DNA of 64,000 nt. Origin: Flavobacterium swingsii (lineage in GTDB: Bacteria; Bacteroidota; Bacteroidia; Flavobacteriales; Flavobacteriaceae). The stretch is taken from contig NZ_FOJT01000001.1 in the NCBI RefSeq assembly GCF_900111965.1, forward strand, positions 496,001 to 560,000, in the 5' to 3' direction. Positions 35,630 through 44,722 of the stretch are shown in pieces (position 1 is the stretch's first letter; each line of letters starts with the position of its first letter). Made by a program: the position numbers and the translations under genes. The notes under the pieces are model-generated. The model was not told the DNA's origin. It was given only the letters and a program-made list of their open reading frames with translations, and made no database searches.

Positions 35630-35645
35630 AATAACTTATTCTTTT

Positions 35646-36374
35646 CTATTTTAACTTCTGCAAATACATATTTACCACATTTTCTAAACCTAAATATAAC
35701 GATTCAGAAATAAGAGCGTGACCTATAGAAACTTCTACCAAATTTGGAATATTTTGATTGAAAAACTGAATATTATCTAAACTTAAATCGTGTCCTGCAT
35801 TAATACCAATTCCTAATTCATTGGCTAAAATGGCGGCCTTTGTATAAGGTGTTATAGCATTTTTATTTCCCAAACCATATTGGTGTGCAAAAGCTTCGGT
35901 ATATAATTCGATTCTATCGGTTCCCGTAATTTTCGCGCCTTCAATCATTTCTAGAACCGGATCTACAAATATGGAAACTCGAATATTATTTCGTTGAAAT
36001 TCTTGCGTAATTTCCGCCAGAAAATCTTTGTTTTTAATGGTATTCCAACCTGCATTCGACGTCAAATTATCATTTGCATCAGGAACCAAAGTAACTTGCG
36101 TTGGTTTTGTTTCTAAAACTAAATCTACAAACGAACGTTCAAGCGGATTTCCTTCTATATTATATTCGGTGTAAACTATCGATTTCAAATCTCGTGCGTC
36201 TTGATAACGAATGTGTCTTTCGTCTGGACGCGGATGAATAGTGATTCCTTGTGCGCCAAATTTCTGAATATCCGCAGCAACTTTTAGTAAATCAGGTACA
36301 TTTCCGCCACGAGAATTTCGTAAAGTGGCAATTTTATTAATATTTACACTTAACTTGCATTGATTTTGAGTCAT
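35646..36374 (-). CDS. pdxJ: Pyridoxine 5'-phosphate synthase PdxJ
   Basis: 242 aa TIM-barrel enzyme that condenses 1-deoxyxylulose 5-phosphate and aminoacetone 3-phosphate in vitamin B6 synthesis. Family motifs are LSVNINKIATLRNSRGG at the N-terminus, ITIHPRPDERHI, the FVDP strand and NAGHDLSLDN near the C-terminus. The ATG at 36374 (MTQNQCKLSVN) is preferred over 36413. A TATTTTTG element at 36403-36410 is a possible promoter; the longer start would overlap it. Confidence 0.96.
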   Translation of the reverse strand: MTQNQCKLSVNINKIATLRNSRGGNVPDLLKVAADIQKFGAQGITIHPRPDERHIRYQDARDLKSIVYTEYNIEGNPLERSFVDLVLETKPTQVTLVPDANDNLTSNAGWNTIKNKDFLAEITQEFQRNNIRVSIFVDPVLEMIEGAKITGTDRIELYTEAFAHQYGLGNKNAITPYTKAAILANELGIGINAGHDLSLDNIQFFNQNIPNLVEVSIGHALISESLYLGLENVVNMYLQKLK

Positions 36375-36468
36375 TATAAACTTAATTTGTATTTGTAAAT
36401 CACAAAAATACAAACTAAAACAAGCATAGTAACTTATTTTTTAATTATTTTGCAGTAGATTTTTAGCT

Positions 36469-37128
36469 ATGAATATTTTATCAGACTATATAAATAACGA
36501 TTACAAACCGCTCGACATTCACGAAAGTGTTGCTGTTGCGCAGGATTTTTTTGTAGAAGCACCATTTTCGCATTTTCCTGTTATGGAAGAAGGCGTTTTT
36601 GTTGGAAATTTGTCTAGCGAAGATGTAGAAACTTTCGATTTTGATAAAAAAATCATCGATTACAAATATACGCTCGAAGGTTTTTTTACTAAAAGCGATT
36701 CAATTTGGCTGGATGTTTTAGACGATTTCGCAAAAAGTCAAACCACTATTTTACCAGTTCTCGATGAGAATCACAAATATTTAGGTTATTATGAAATTGT
36801 AGATATTATTCGTTTTCTTAATGACACGCCATTTCTAAAAGAATCTGGAGGTATTATTATTGTCGAAAAAAATATTACCGAATATTCTTTTAGTCAAATT
36901 TCACAAATTGTAGAAGGTAATAATGGTCGGATTTTAGGCTTATTTGTTTCCGATTCTACAAACGGGAAAATACAAATAACAATTAAAATTGCTCTTGGTG
37001 GAATAAATGAGATTATTCAAACTTTTCGCCGTTACGAGTACGAAATAGTTTCTGAACATCAAGAAGATAATTACATAAACAACCTAAAAGAACGTTCGGA
37101 ATATTTAGACAAATACCTTAACATATAG
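36469..37128 (+). CDS. CBS-domain protein
   Basis: 219 aa. Two CBS motifs can be followed in the first 125 residues (a pair of beta-alpha-beta modules, GVFVGNLSSEDVETF and NHKYLGYYEIVDII), then a C-terminal domain with a beta-alpha-beta pattern similar to ACT (about residues 130-215). CBS pairs typically bind adenine nucleotides and regulate a partner. There is no catalytic domain. It is upstream of nadK on the same strand. The long hairpin at 37,132-37,184 separates them. Confidence 0.82.
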   Translation: MNILSDYINNDYKPLDIHESVAVAQDFFVEAPFSHFPVMEEGVFVGNLSSEDVETFDFDKKIIDYKYTLEGFFTKSDSIWLDVLDDFAKSQTTILPVLDENHKYLGYYEIVDIIRFLNDTPFLKESGGIIIVEKNITEYSFSQISQIVEGNNGRILGLFVSDSTNGKIQITIKIALGGINEIIQTFRRYEYEIVSEHQEDNYINNLKERSEYLDKYLNI

Positions 37129-37131
37129 ATA

Positions 37132-37184
37132 TTTGTGGATTTGGTTATTCGGTTATTTGTTATCCGAATAACCAAATCCACAAA
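37132..37184. repeat. Perfect 21-bp inverted repeat between the CBS gene and nadK
   Basis: TTTGTGGATTTGGTTATTCGG (37132-37152) and its exact complement (37164-37184) flank an 11-nt spacer. It is followed by AAAATTAAAAATG. There is no T-run, so it is not a standard terminator. Similar TTCGGTTAT and TTTGGTTATT units occur upstream of ftsW (6,710-6,740). Confidence 0.8.
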
Positions 37185-37204
37185 TAACCAAATCAAAATT
37201 AAAA

Positions 37205-38089
37205 ATGAAAATAGCTGTTTTTGGACAATTTTATCAGAATTCTACTTCGCCAATTATCGAGCGACTGTTTGCTTTTTTGAATAAAAACAAAGTTCAAGTT
37301 GTTATTGAAGAAAAATTTGCGGCCATTTTAGTCGAAAATAAATCGATTGCAAACACTTACCAAAAATTTAGCTCTCACAAAGATTTAGACAAAAGTTTCG
37401 ATTTACTAATTAGCGTTGGTGGCGACGGAACTTTTTTAAGAGCCGCAACATTAGTTAGAAATTCAGGAATTCCAATTTTAGGAATAAACGCAGGAAGATT
37501 AGGTTTTTTGGCAACGGTTCAGCAAGAAAATATTGAAACTTTCTTACAATTGGTTCTCGAAAAAAAATACACTATTTCTAAACGCACTTTATTAAGTTTA
37601 AAAGGCTCTAGTAAAATTGAAGAAATAAAAGATTTGAATTTCGCTATGAACGAAGTGACAGTAAGTCGAAAAGACACCACTTCGATGATTACCATCGAAA
37701 CCTATTTGAACGGAGAATATTTGAATTCTTATTGGGCTGACGGCTTAATTATATCTACACCAACAGGATCTACAGGTTATTCGATGAGTTGCGGCGGACC
37801 TATTCTTACACCAGAAGCAAATTGTTTGGTCATAACACCTATTGCACCGCACAATTTAAACGCTAGACCACTTGTGATTCCTGACAATACCGAAATAAAA
37901 CTTAAAATTTCTGGTCGTGAAGAAAACTACTTGGTTTCGTTAGATTCTAGAATTGCATCGGTAAAAAACGAAGCGATTTTGACAATCAAAAAAACGCCTT
38001 TTAAGATTAATATGATTGAGATTCCTGAGGAAACATTCCTAAAAACATTGCGTAACAAATTGCTTTGGGGAGAAGACAAACGAAATTAA
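37205..38089 (+). CDS. nadK: NAD kinase
   Basis: 294 aa. It phosphorylates NAD+ to NADP+. The motifs GGDGTFLRA (about 78-86), GINAGRLGFLA and the conserved STPTGSTGYSMSCGGPI region are all present. The protein is complete and cytoplasmic. It sits just ahead of the porG-like gene, as in related genomes. Confidence 0.96.
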   Translation: MKIAVFGQFYQNSTSPIIERLFAFLNKNKVQVVIEEKFAAILVENKSIANTYQKFSSHKDLDKSFDLLISVGGDGTFLRAATLVRNSGIPILGINAGRLGFLATVQQENIETFLQLVLEKKYTISKRTLLSLKGSSKIEEIKDLNFAMNEVTVSRKDTTSMITIETYLNGEYLNSYWADGLIISTPTGSTGYSMSCGGPILTPEANCLVITPIAPHNLNARPLVIPDNTEIKLKISGREENYLVSLDSRIASVKNEAILTIKKTPFKINMIEIPEETFLKTLRNKLLWGEDKRN

Positions 38090-38176
38090 TCTTCTTTTAA
38101 AATACTACAACTCTTTATTTTTCGTTTTTACATCAATAAAAACAACTAATTATTTGATCTGGATAACAATTTTCAC

Positions 38177-38206
38177 TTTGTTAAGTCTTCAGAATTAGTA
38201 TATTTG
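38177..38206 (+). promoter_or_regulatory. Promoter of the porG-uppS-bamA-skp operon (TTTG-N18-TATATTTG)
   Basis: TTTG at 38177-38180 and TATATTTG at 38199-38206 are 18 bp apart, within the Bacteroidetes range. The start codon of the first gene lies 18 bp downstream. Confidence 0.7.
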
Positions 38207-38224
38207 CACCCTTATTAAAAATAA

Positions 38225-38908
38225 ATGAGAAAAACGACTTACATTTTAACCATATTCTTTCTGTTTCAGATGGCAAATGCACAAATTCATGAGATTGGTG
38301 TTTTTGCTGGAGGAAGCAATTTTATAGGCGATGTAGGAAGCACACAATACATTGCGCCAAAGGATCCTGCTATTGGGATTTTGTACAAATGGAATAAAAA
38401 CCCTAGGTATTCTTGGCGATTTTCGGTAACTCAATCTAAGATAAAAGGAATCGATGCAAATTCCGATTTAAACTCTCGTCAGGAAAGAGATTATACTTTC
38501 CAAAACACAATTACTGAGTTTTCTGGAGGATTTGAGTTTAACTGGTTCGATTTTAATTTACATAAATCCGGATTCATGTCAACACCATATTTATATACCG
38601 GTTTAAGCTATTTTACTTCTGATGATTTATATGTAATAAACGACAAATATGTTTCCGATGGAAATTCTGGAGGAGTAGCAATACCAATTATTGGTGGTTT
38701 AAAAATGCATATTGCAGATAGTTTCGTTTTAGGAATTGAAGCTGGTGCTAGATATACGTTTTCCGATGATATTGACGGAAGTTTTCCCAAAAACGGAAGT
38801 TTAGAAAGCTTAAAATTTGGTAACACAAATAGTAAAGATTGGTATGTATTTACTGGACTTACGCTAACTTATACCTTTGGAAACAAACCATGTTATTGTA
38901 ACGAATAA
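38225..38908 (+). CDS. PorG-like outer-membrane beta-barrel protein (DUF6089)
   Basis: 227 aa with a signal peptide (MRKTTYILTIFFLFQMANAQ) and about eight amphipathic strands ending in Y-T-F (LTLTYTFGNKPCYCNE at the end). This fits a small barrel of the DUF6089 family. In Porphyromonas gingivalis the T9SS protein PorG (PG0189) precedes uppS, bamA and skp-like genes in the same way. PorG links the PorK-PorN ring to the outer membrane there. Orthology here rests on synteny and topology, so no symbol is given. Confidence 0.8.
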   Translation: MRKTTYILTIFFLFQMANAQIHEIGVFAGGSNFIGDVGSTQYIAPKDPAIGILYKWNKNPRYSWRFSVTQSKIKGIDANSDLNSRQERDYTFQNTITEFSGGFEFNWFDFNLHKSGFMSTPYLYTGLSYFTSDDLYVINDKYVSDGNSGGVAIPIIGGLKMHIADSFVLGIEAGARYTFSDDIDGSFPKNGSLESLKFGNTNSKDWYVFTGLTLTYTFGNKPCYCNE

Positions 38909-38914
38909 TCGAAA

Positions 38915-39655
38915 ATGAGCTTGCTAAAATATATAAACACCGACAATCTTCCCAAACACCTAGCCATCATTATGGACGGTAACGGTCGTTGGGCAAAAAA
39001 CCAAGGATTGTTGCGTGCTATTGGTCACGAAAACGGAACAAAATCGGTAAAAGTAACAGTCGAAGCTTGTGCGAAATTAGGAATAGAAAACCTAACGCTA
39101 TATGCTTTTTCGACCGAAAATTGGAACCGTCCAAAATTAGAAGTCGATTTATTAATGAAATTGCTAATTAATTCCTTAAAAAAAGAATTAGCAACATTAG
39201 TAAAGAATAATATCAAGTTAAATTCGATAGGAAACCTTGAAAATTTACCAAAATCAGTTCAAAAAGAATTGATAGAAGTAATCGAAAAAACAAAAAACAA
39301 CACCAGAATGACACTTACCTTAGCATTAAGCTACGGATCGAGAGAGGAAATCATAAATGCTGTTAAAATAATTAGTGATAAAGTTAAAAATAATATAATT
39401 TCAATAGATTCTATTGACGATTCAATATTAAATAAGCATCTTTACACGCACAATCTACCTGACGTAGATTTAGTAATAAGAACAAGTGGCGAACACCGCA
39501 TTAGTAATTTTCTGTTATGGCAAATAGCCTACGCAGAATTTTATTTTACCGATGTGTTGTGGCCAGATTTTAGTGAAGACAATTTATATGAAGCCATTAT
39601 TAGCTATCAAAAAAGAGAACGTAGATTTGGAAAAACAAGTGAACAGATTAAATAA
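38915..39655 (+). CDS. uppS: Undecaprenyl diphosphate synthase UppS
   Basis: 246 aa cis-prenyltransferase making the C55 lipid carrier for peptidoglycan and other polymers. Hallmarks are the catalytic IIMDGNGRWAKNQG (about 18-31), the YAFSTENW segment and the C-terminal RTSGEHRISNFLLWQ. It begins 6 bp after the porG-like gene. Its 3' end overlaps the open frame of bamA. Confidence 0.97.
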   Translation: MSLLKYINTDNLPKHLAIIMDGNGRWAKNQGLLRAIGHENGTKSVKVTVEACAKLGIENLTLYAFSTENWNRPKLEVDLLMKLLINSLKKELATLVKNNIKLNSIGNLENLPKSVQKELIEVIEKTKNNTRMTLTLALSYGSREEIINAVKIISDKVKNNIISIDSIDDSILNKHLYTHNLPDVDLVIRTSGEHRISNFLLWQIAYAEFYFTDVLWPDFSEDNLYEAIISYQKRERRFGKTSEQIK

Positions 39656-42305
39656 TTTATTTAATGCAGTAAACAGTACAAAATTAGTACTGTTATTTTT
39701 ATTTTTAGGTGCCGCAGTACAAGTTAATGCTCAAGATAGACTTCCTTTTGATCAAGGTAAAACTTATATATTAAAAAAAGTGAGTGTTACAGGAAAAATA
39801 ACCTATAACGAACAAACTATCGTAACTTTTGCTGGCTTAGAAAAAGGGCAAAACATTACAATTCCTGGAGAAGAAATTAGTAACTCGATAAAAAAATTAT
39901 GGAAACTAGGACTTTATAATGATGTAAATTTTTATATAGATAAAATAGAAGGTGATAGTATTTCTCTTGAACTAAATATCAATGAGCTTCCTAAACTAAA
40001 AGAGGTGAAATTTGTCGGTATCAAAAAAGGCAAACTAGAAGGTATAACCAAAGACACGGAACTAACACCTGAAAAAATAGTTAACGAAAACCTTATTACA
40101 ACCACTAAAAATTACATTGAAAATAAATACAAAAAAGAGGGTTATTACAACACAAAAGTAAACATTGTAACCACCCAAGACACTACAACAATAAACCATG
40201 TAAACATGGTTGTAAATGTAGATAAAGGTCAAAAAGTTAAAGTCTCGAAAATCACTATAAACGGAAACAACGAATTAAAAGATTCGAAAATTCGAACAGC
40301 AATGAAAAACACAAAACAACAAAGTGTTCTTCATATCTTTAAATCATCAAAATACATTAAGGAAAAATACAAAGAAGATTTAGTCTCAATTGTAGACAAA
40401 TACAAGGAAAATGGTTTTCGTGACGCAAGAATTGTATCCGATTCTGTAACTTTTGATGAAGAAAAAAACAAAGTAGCCATCAGTTTAAATATCGAAGAAG
40501 GAGAGAAATATTATTTTGGAGATATTAAATTTTTAGGAAATACAGTTTACAATGACCAACTTTTAGGAAGTATCCTTGGAATTAAAAAAGGAGATGTATA
40601 CAACGGTGTTTTATTAGAAAAAAGAATTGCAGATAAATCTAGTCCAGACGGTGAAGATTTAACCAATTTATACCAAAACAACGGTTATCTATTCTCTACA
40701 ATAAACCCAGTTGAAGTAGGAACAGCAAATAATATTATAGATATGGAAATTCGTGTAATAGAAGGTCCATTAGCTTATTTCAACAAAATATCTGTTGTAG
40801 GAAACGACAAAACAAACGATAAAGTTATATACCGAGAACTTCGTACAAAACCTGGAGACATTTACAGTAAAGAAACGCTAATTAGAACCATTCGTGAGAT
40901 AGGACAATTAGGCTTTTTTGATGCAGAAGCCATCAAACCCGATTTCGAAAACGTAGATGCTGCAGCCGGAACTGTAGATATTAAATATAATTTAGTCGAA
41001 AAAGGAGCCAGTCAAGTAGAACTACAAGGTGGTTACGGTGGCGGTGGATTTATAGGAACATTAGGACTTTCTTTTAACAATTTTTCGATTGGAAATATGT
41101 TCAAGAAAAACGCATACAAGCCATTACCAATGGGTGACGGACAAAGAGTGTCTTTACGTTTACAAGCAAGCACAAATTTTCAAACTTATAGTGTCTCATT
41201 TTCTGAGCCATGGTTTGGAGGAAAAAAACCAGTAAGCTTTTCGACATCATTGTCTTATACAAAACAATTTGGTTACAACGAATCATATAGAACCGATAAA
41301 TCAAAAAGCATGAATATTTTTTCTGCTTCTGTAGGTATTGCAAAAAAGCTAGAAGTGCCAGATGATTATTTTGTATTATCACATGCTATTGGTTACCAAC
41401 ATTATGATTTAAATGATTTCAATACCCAATTATTTACCTTTGGAAATGGAGCTTCAAGAAACTTATCATACACCTTAGGAATAAGTAGAAATAGCAAAGG
41501 TAACAACCCTATTTTCCCTACCTATGGTTCAGATTTTAGCCTTACAGGGAAATTCACTTTGCCATACTCTTCATTTAGCGGTTTAAATTATGGTAATCTA
41601 GAAAACCTTGAAGAATATAAATTAAAAAACACAGCCAATCGCTCAAATGAACTAGACGGCAACGGAAACATCGTTCAAATAGGTGATTACATAGACAACA
41701 ACGGAAATAAAGTTACCGATTTTAACTTGGCTGCTGCTGATAGAGCAAAAGTAGACCAGAAAAAATTTAATTGGTTAGAGTACTACAAAATAAAATTTAA
41801 AGCAGAATGGTTTACAACCCTTTATGGCAAATTGGTTTTACGTACTCTTGGAGAATTTGGTTACCTAGGAGCATATAATCAAGGTCGAGGCGTTGTTCCT
41901 TTTGAAAGATTTGTTGTTGGTGGAGACGGATTAGGTGGAAATTTCATGACTAGTAATGAAAACATTCAAGTAAGAGGATATAAAAACAACGGAAGTTTAT
42001 CTGTAAATGGAAACAATGGAGATCCAATTTATAACAAATTCTCATTAGAATTAAGATACCCAATTACATTAAAGCAAACCGCATCTATTTATGCACTTAC
42101 TTTCGTAGAAGGAGCAGGATCATATAATAATTTTCAAAGCTATAATCCATTTATTTTGCAACGTTCTGCAGGAGTAGGATTAAGAGTCTTTATGCCAGCA
42201 TTTGGATTGTTAGGAATAGATTTCGGACATGGTTTTGATGCACCACAAGGATCAAATATAAAGAATGGTTGGGAAACACATTTTATAATAGGTCAACAAT
42301 TTTAA
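39639..42305 (+). CDS. bamA: Outer-membrane protein assembly factor BamA
   Basis: About 888 aa from this start. After a signal peptide (KLVLLFLFLGAAVQVNAQ) come five POTRA domains (about residues 30-430) and a C-terminal 16-stranded barrel (about 450-888) ending in GWETHFIIGQQF. No ATG exists between the uppS stop and the signal peptide. I chose the GTG at 39639, overlapping uppS by 17 nt; TTG at 39627 and ATG at 39588 are alternatives. BamA folds and inserts outer-membrane barrels, which would include its neighbour PorG-like protein. Confidence 0.95.
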   Translation: MNRLNNLFNAVNSTKLVLLFLFLGAAVQVNAQDRLPFDQGKTYILKKVSVTGKITYNEQTIVTFAGLEKGQNITIPGEEISNSIKKLWKLGLYNDVNFYIDKIEGDSISLELNINELPKLKEVKFVGIKKGKLEGITKDTELTPEKIVNENLITTTKNYIENKYKKEGYYNTKVNIVTTQDTTTINHVNMVVNVDKGQKVKVSKITINGNNELKDSKIRTAMKNTKQQSVLHIFKSSKYIKEKYKEDLVSIVDKYKENGFRDARIVSDSVTFDEEKNKVAISLNIEEGEKYYFGDIKFLGNTVYNDQLLGSILGIKKGDVYNGVLLEKRIADKSSPDGEDLTNLYQNNGYLFSTINPVEVGTANNIIDMEIRVIEGPLAYFNKISVVGNDKTNDKVIYRELRTKPGDIYSKETLIRTIREIGQLGFFDAEAIKPDFENVDAAAGTVDIKYNLVEKGASQVELQGGYGGGGFIGTLGLSFNNFSIGNMFKKNAYKPLPMGDGQRVSLRLQASTNFQTYSVSFSEPWFGGKKPVSFSTSLSYTKQFGYNESYRTDKSKSMNIFSASVGIAKKLEVPDDYFVLSHAIGYQHYDLNDFNTQLFTFGNGASRNLSYTLGISRNSKGNNPIFPTYGSDFSLTGKFTLPYSSFSGLNYGNLENLEEYKLKNTANRSNELDGNGNIVQIGDYIDNNGNKVTDFNLAAADRAKVDQKKFNWLEYYKIKFKAEWFTTLYGKLVLRTLGEFGYLGAYNQGRGVVPFERFVVGGDGLGGNFMTSNENIQVRGYKNNGSLSVNGNNGDPIYNKFSLELRYPITLKQTASIYALTFVEGAGSYNNFQSYNPFILQRSAGVGLRVFMPAFGLLGIDFGHGFDAPQGSNIKNGWETHFIIGQQF

Positions 42306-42345
42306 TTATATTTGGCACGATAGTTGAACTTAACATTACACGTTT

Positions 42346-43323
42346 ATGAAAAAGTTTGTTTTATTGTTACTAATTTTTGGAGCAACTCTAACCAGTAATG
42401 CCCAAGCAAAAGGAGCTAAAATAGGTTATATTGATATGGATTATATCCTAGAAAATGTACCTGATTACAAAGAAGCTAATGTTCAATTAGAACAAAAAGC
42501 TCAAAAATGGAAGCAAGACATTGAAGTCAAAAAAAACGAAATAAATAAACTAAAAGATATTCTTAAGTCCGAAAGAGCTCTGCTTACAAAAGAACTTATA
42601 GACGAAAGAGAAGAAGAAATTAAGTTCCTTGAAAGTGATTTGATAGATTACCAACAAAAACGATTTGGTTCTAACGGTGATTTTATAATTCAGAAAACAG
42701 CTATTGCAAAACCTGTACAAGACCAAGTTTTTACAGCCGTTCAAGACATTGCCGAAGCAAGAGGATATGATTTTATTTTCGATAAATCGTCTGACTTAAC
42801 GATGCTTTTCTCAAGAAAATCATTCGACATCAGCGACAGAGTAGTAAGAATCATAACACAATCCGAAAAGAGAGAGCAAGTAAGCAAAAAACAGCTTAAA
42901 GCCAACGAAGAAAAAGAAGAGGAAAAAGAAAAAATAGAAGCCAATCCAGCATTAGCCGAAAGACAAAAAATTCTTGATGAAAAGAAAGCAATAAGAGAAA
43001 AAGCAATCGAAGAACGAAAACAAAGTGCTGCACAAAAGAAAAAAGATTTTGAAGACAGGCGCAAAAAATTGTTAGAAGACCAAAAAGGAAATAAAACTGG
43101 TACAACTATCGATTCTACAGCAACGAATAAAACAGGTTCTGAAAATTTTAATAAGATTGAAGACCGTAAAGTAGCTCAAGATTCTATTAGAAATACAAAA
43201 GAAATTGCCCGTCTAAAAACAATAGAAAAAAACAAAAAAGCGCTCGAAGATCGCAAAAAAGCATTAGAAGAAAAGAAGAAAAAAATAGCAGCTGATAAAG
43301 AAGCTGCAAAAACAAAAAAATAA
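42346..43323 (+). CDS. OmpH/Skp-family periplasmic chaperone with long charged C-terminal extension
   Basis: 325 aa with a signal peptide (MKKFVLLLLIFGATLTSNAQ). Residues 20-165 correspond to Skp: a short beta region (IGYIDMDYILENVPDYKEAN), two long coiled-coil arms, and the returning strand region (ARGYDFIFDKSSDLTMLFS). Residues 170-325 are almost wholly Lys, Glu, Ala and Arg and should form an extended charged helix. Normal Skp is about 160 aa, so this part is additional. It probably chaperones outer-membrane proteins on their way to BamA. Confidence 0.9.
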   Translation: MKKFVLLLLIFGATLTSNAQAKGAKIGYIDMDYILENVPDYKEANVQLEQKAQKWKQDIEVKKNEINKLKDILKSERALLTKELIDEREEEIKFLESDLIDYQQKRFGSNGDFIIQKTAIAKPVQDQVFTAVQDIAEARGYDFIFDKSSDLTMLFSRKSFDISDRVVRIITQSEKREQVSKKQLKANEEKEEEKEKIEANPALAERQKILDEKKAIREKAIEERKQSAAQKKKDFEDRRKKLLEDQKGNKTGTTIDSTATNKTGSENFNKIEDRKVAQDSIRNTKEIARLKTIEKNKKALEDRKKALEEKKKKIAADKEAAKTKK

Positions 43324-43368
43324 TTAAAAACAAAACCTTTAAAATTAATTAATACACTAATACTAAAA

Positions 43369-43869
43369 ATGATGAAACAGATTAAAACTTTACTTATTGC
43401 AGCAGTTATGTTTTTTGGTGCTAGCACAATGAATGCTCAGACAAAAGTAGCTCACATCGATGTACAAGATTTATTAGCTAAAATGCCAGAAATGACATCT
43501 GCAAAAGCACAGTTAGACAAACTAAGCAAAACTTTCGATACTGAATACGGTACCATGGTAACTGAATACCAAACAAAAATGAAAAAATACGAAGGTGAAG
43601 CTACAACTACAACTGAAGCTATCAACGAAACTCGTGCAAAAGAAATGCAAGATATGGGACAACGTATTCAACAATACAGAGACTCTGCACAAAAACAATT
43701 GCAAGAAAAAGAACAAGAAATTGTAAAACCTATTATGGACAAAGCTAAAGCTGCCATCATAAAAGTAGGAAAAGCAAAAGGATACCAATACGTTATGGAT
43801 TCTGCAAGTTTAATCCTTGCTGACGGGCCAAGCATATTTGAAGATGTGAAAAAAGAATTAAAATTCTAA
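43369..43869 (+). CDS. OmpH/Skp-family periplasmic chaperone
   Basis: 166 aa, normal Skp size. Signal peptide to about residue 24 (FFGASTMNAQ), IDVQDLLAKMPEM strand, coiled-coil arm (about 50-110, rich in Gln, Lys and Glu) and the closing GYQYVMDSAS segment. It is the second member of an skp tandem pair downstream of bamA. ATG codons at 43369 and 43372 are equivalent. A strong terminator follows, ending the operon. Confidence 0.92.
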   Translation: MMKQIKTLLIAAVMFFGASTMNAQTKVAHIDVQDLLAKMPEMTSAKAQLDKLSKTFDTEYGTMVTEYQTKMKKYEGEATTTTEAINETRAKEMQDMGQRIQQYRDSAQKQLQEKEQEIVKPIMDKAKAAIIKVGKAKGYQYVMDSASLILADGPSIFEDVKKELKF

Positions 43870-43888
43870 TATTTTCAAAATAAATTAA

Positions 43889-43928
43889 AAAACTGTCTCG
43901 TTATAAAAAACGAGACAGTTTTTTTTTA
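43889..43928 (+). terminator. Terminator after the bamA-skp operon
   Basis: AACTGTCTCG-TTATAAAAAA-CGAGACAGTT is a perfect ten-pair stem followed by eight or more T residues. Confidence 0.9.
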
Positions 43929-43938
43929 CATTTGTTTT

Positions 43939-44718
43939 ATGAGCAACAACAACCCAATAGGATTATTCGATTCAGGAATAGGCGGCACATCAATCTGGAA
44001 GGAAATTCATCAATTACTTCCCAACGAAAACACTATTTACCTAGCAGACAGTAAGAACGCACCCTACGGAAAACGCACCAAACAAGAAATCATACAACTC
44101 TGTTACAAGAACATCGATTTTCTGTTATCACAAAATTGCAAAATGATTGTAGTTGCCTGTAATACTGCTACAACAAATGCAATTACCGAAATTAGAGAAA
44201 AATACAAAATTCCAATTATAGGAATAGAACCAGCTATAAAAACAGCTGCAAACAATACCGAAACACAAATCATAGGAATTCTGGCTACAAAAGGCACAAT
44301 AAACAGTGAGTTGTTTAACAAACAAGTGGAAAGTTATACCAACGTAAAAATCATCGAACAAATAGGTTACGGACTCGTAGAACTCATAGAAGATGGAGAA
44401 ATAGAATCCCCAGAAATGACAAAACTACTCACCTCCTATCTCGAACCCATGATAATGGCAAACATCGATTATCTGGTTCTGGGCTGTAGTCATTATCCGT
44501 ATTTGGTTCCAGCAATCAAAAAAATAATTCCCGAAAACATCAAAATAATCGATTCTGGCGAAGCCGTAGCAAGGCAAACAAAAACCATTTTAGAGAAAAA
44601 TAATTTACTAAATACTACTACAAAAAATAGTCAACAAATATTTTATGCAAATAGTGATCCTGAAGTTTTAAAAAACATATTGGGATTTTCAGAAAATGTG
44701 TTTGAGAAAGATTTTTAG
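43939..44718 (+). CDS. murI: Glutamate racemase MurI
   Basis: 259 aa cofactor-independent racemase supplying D-glutamate for MurD. The two catalytic cysteines are in VVACNTAT (about 74) and LGCSHYP (about 183). The N-terminal IGLFDSGIGG motif and the GKRTKQEI region are typical. The gene starts only 11 bp after the terminator, so it has its own promoter there or relies on read-through. Confidence 0.96.
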   Translation: MSNNNPIGLFDSGIGGTSIWKEIHQLLPNENTIYLADSKNAPYGKRTKQEIIQLCYKNIDFLLSQNCKMIVVACNTATTNAITEIREKYKIPIIGIEPAIKTAANNTETQIIGILATKGTINSELFNKQVESYTNVKIIEQIGYGLVELIEDGEIESPEMTKLLTSYLEPMIMANIDYLVLGCSHYPYLVPAIKKIIPENIKIIDSGEAVARQTKTILEKNNLLNTTTKNSQQIFYANSDPEVLKNILGFSENVFEKDF

Positions 44719-44722
44719 GAAA

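Noticed and set aside
37132..37184. Palindrome as a CRISPR repeat
   Set aside because: There is only one copy and no regularly spaced array or cas gene in the window.
42307..42314. TATATTTG between bamA and the first skp gene as an internal promoter
   Set aside because: No TTTG/TTG at 17-23 bp upstream; a chance match in AT-rich sequence is as likely.
42741..43105. Long antisense reading frames opposite the Skp-like genes with many Phe/Leu/Ser codons
   Set aside because: They are the mirror image of the Lys/Glu-rich coding strand; no start context or similarity to a protein family.
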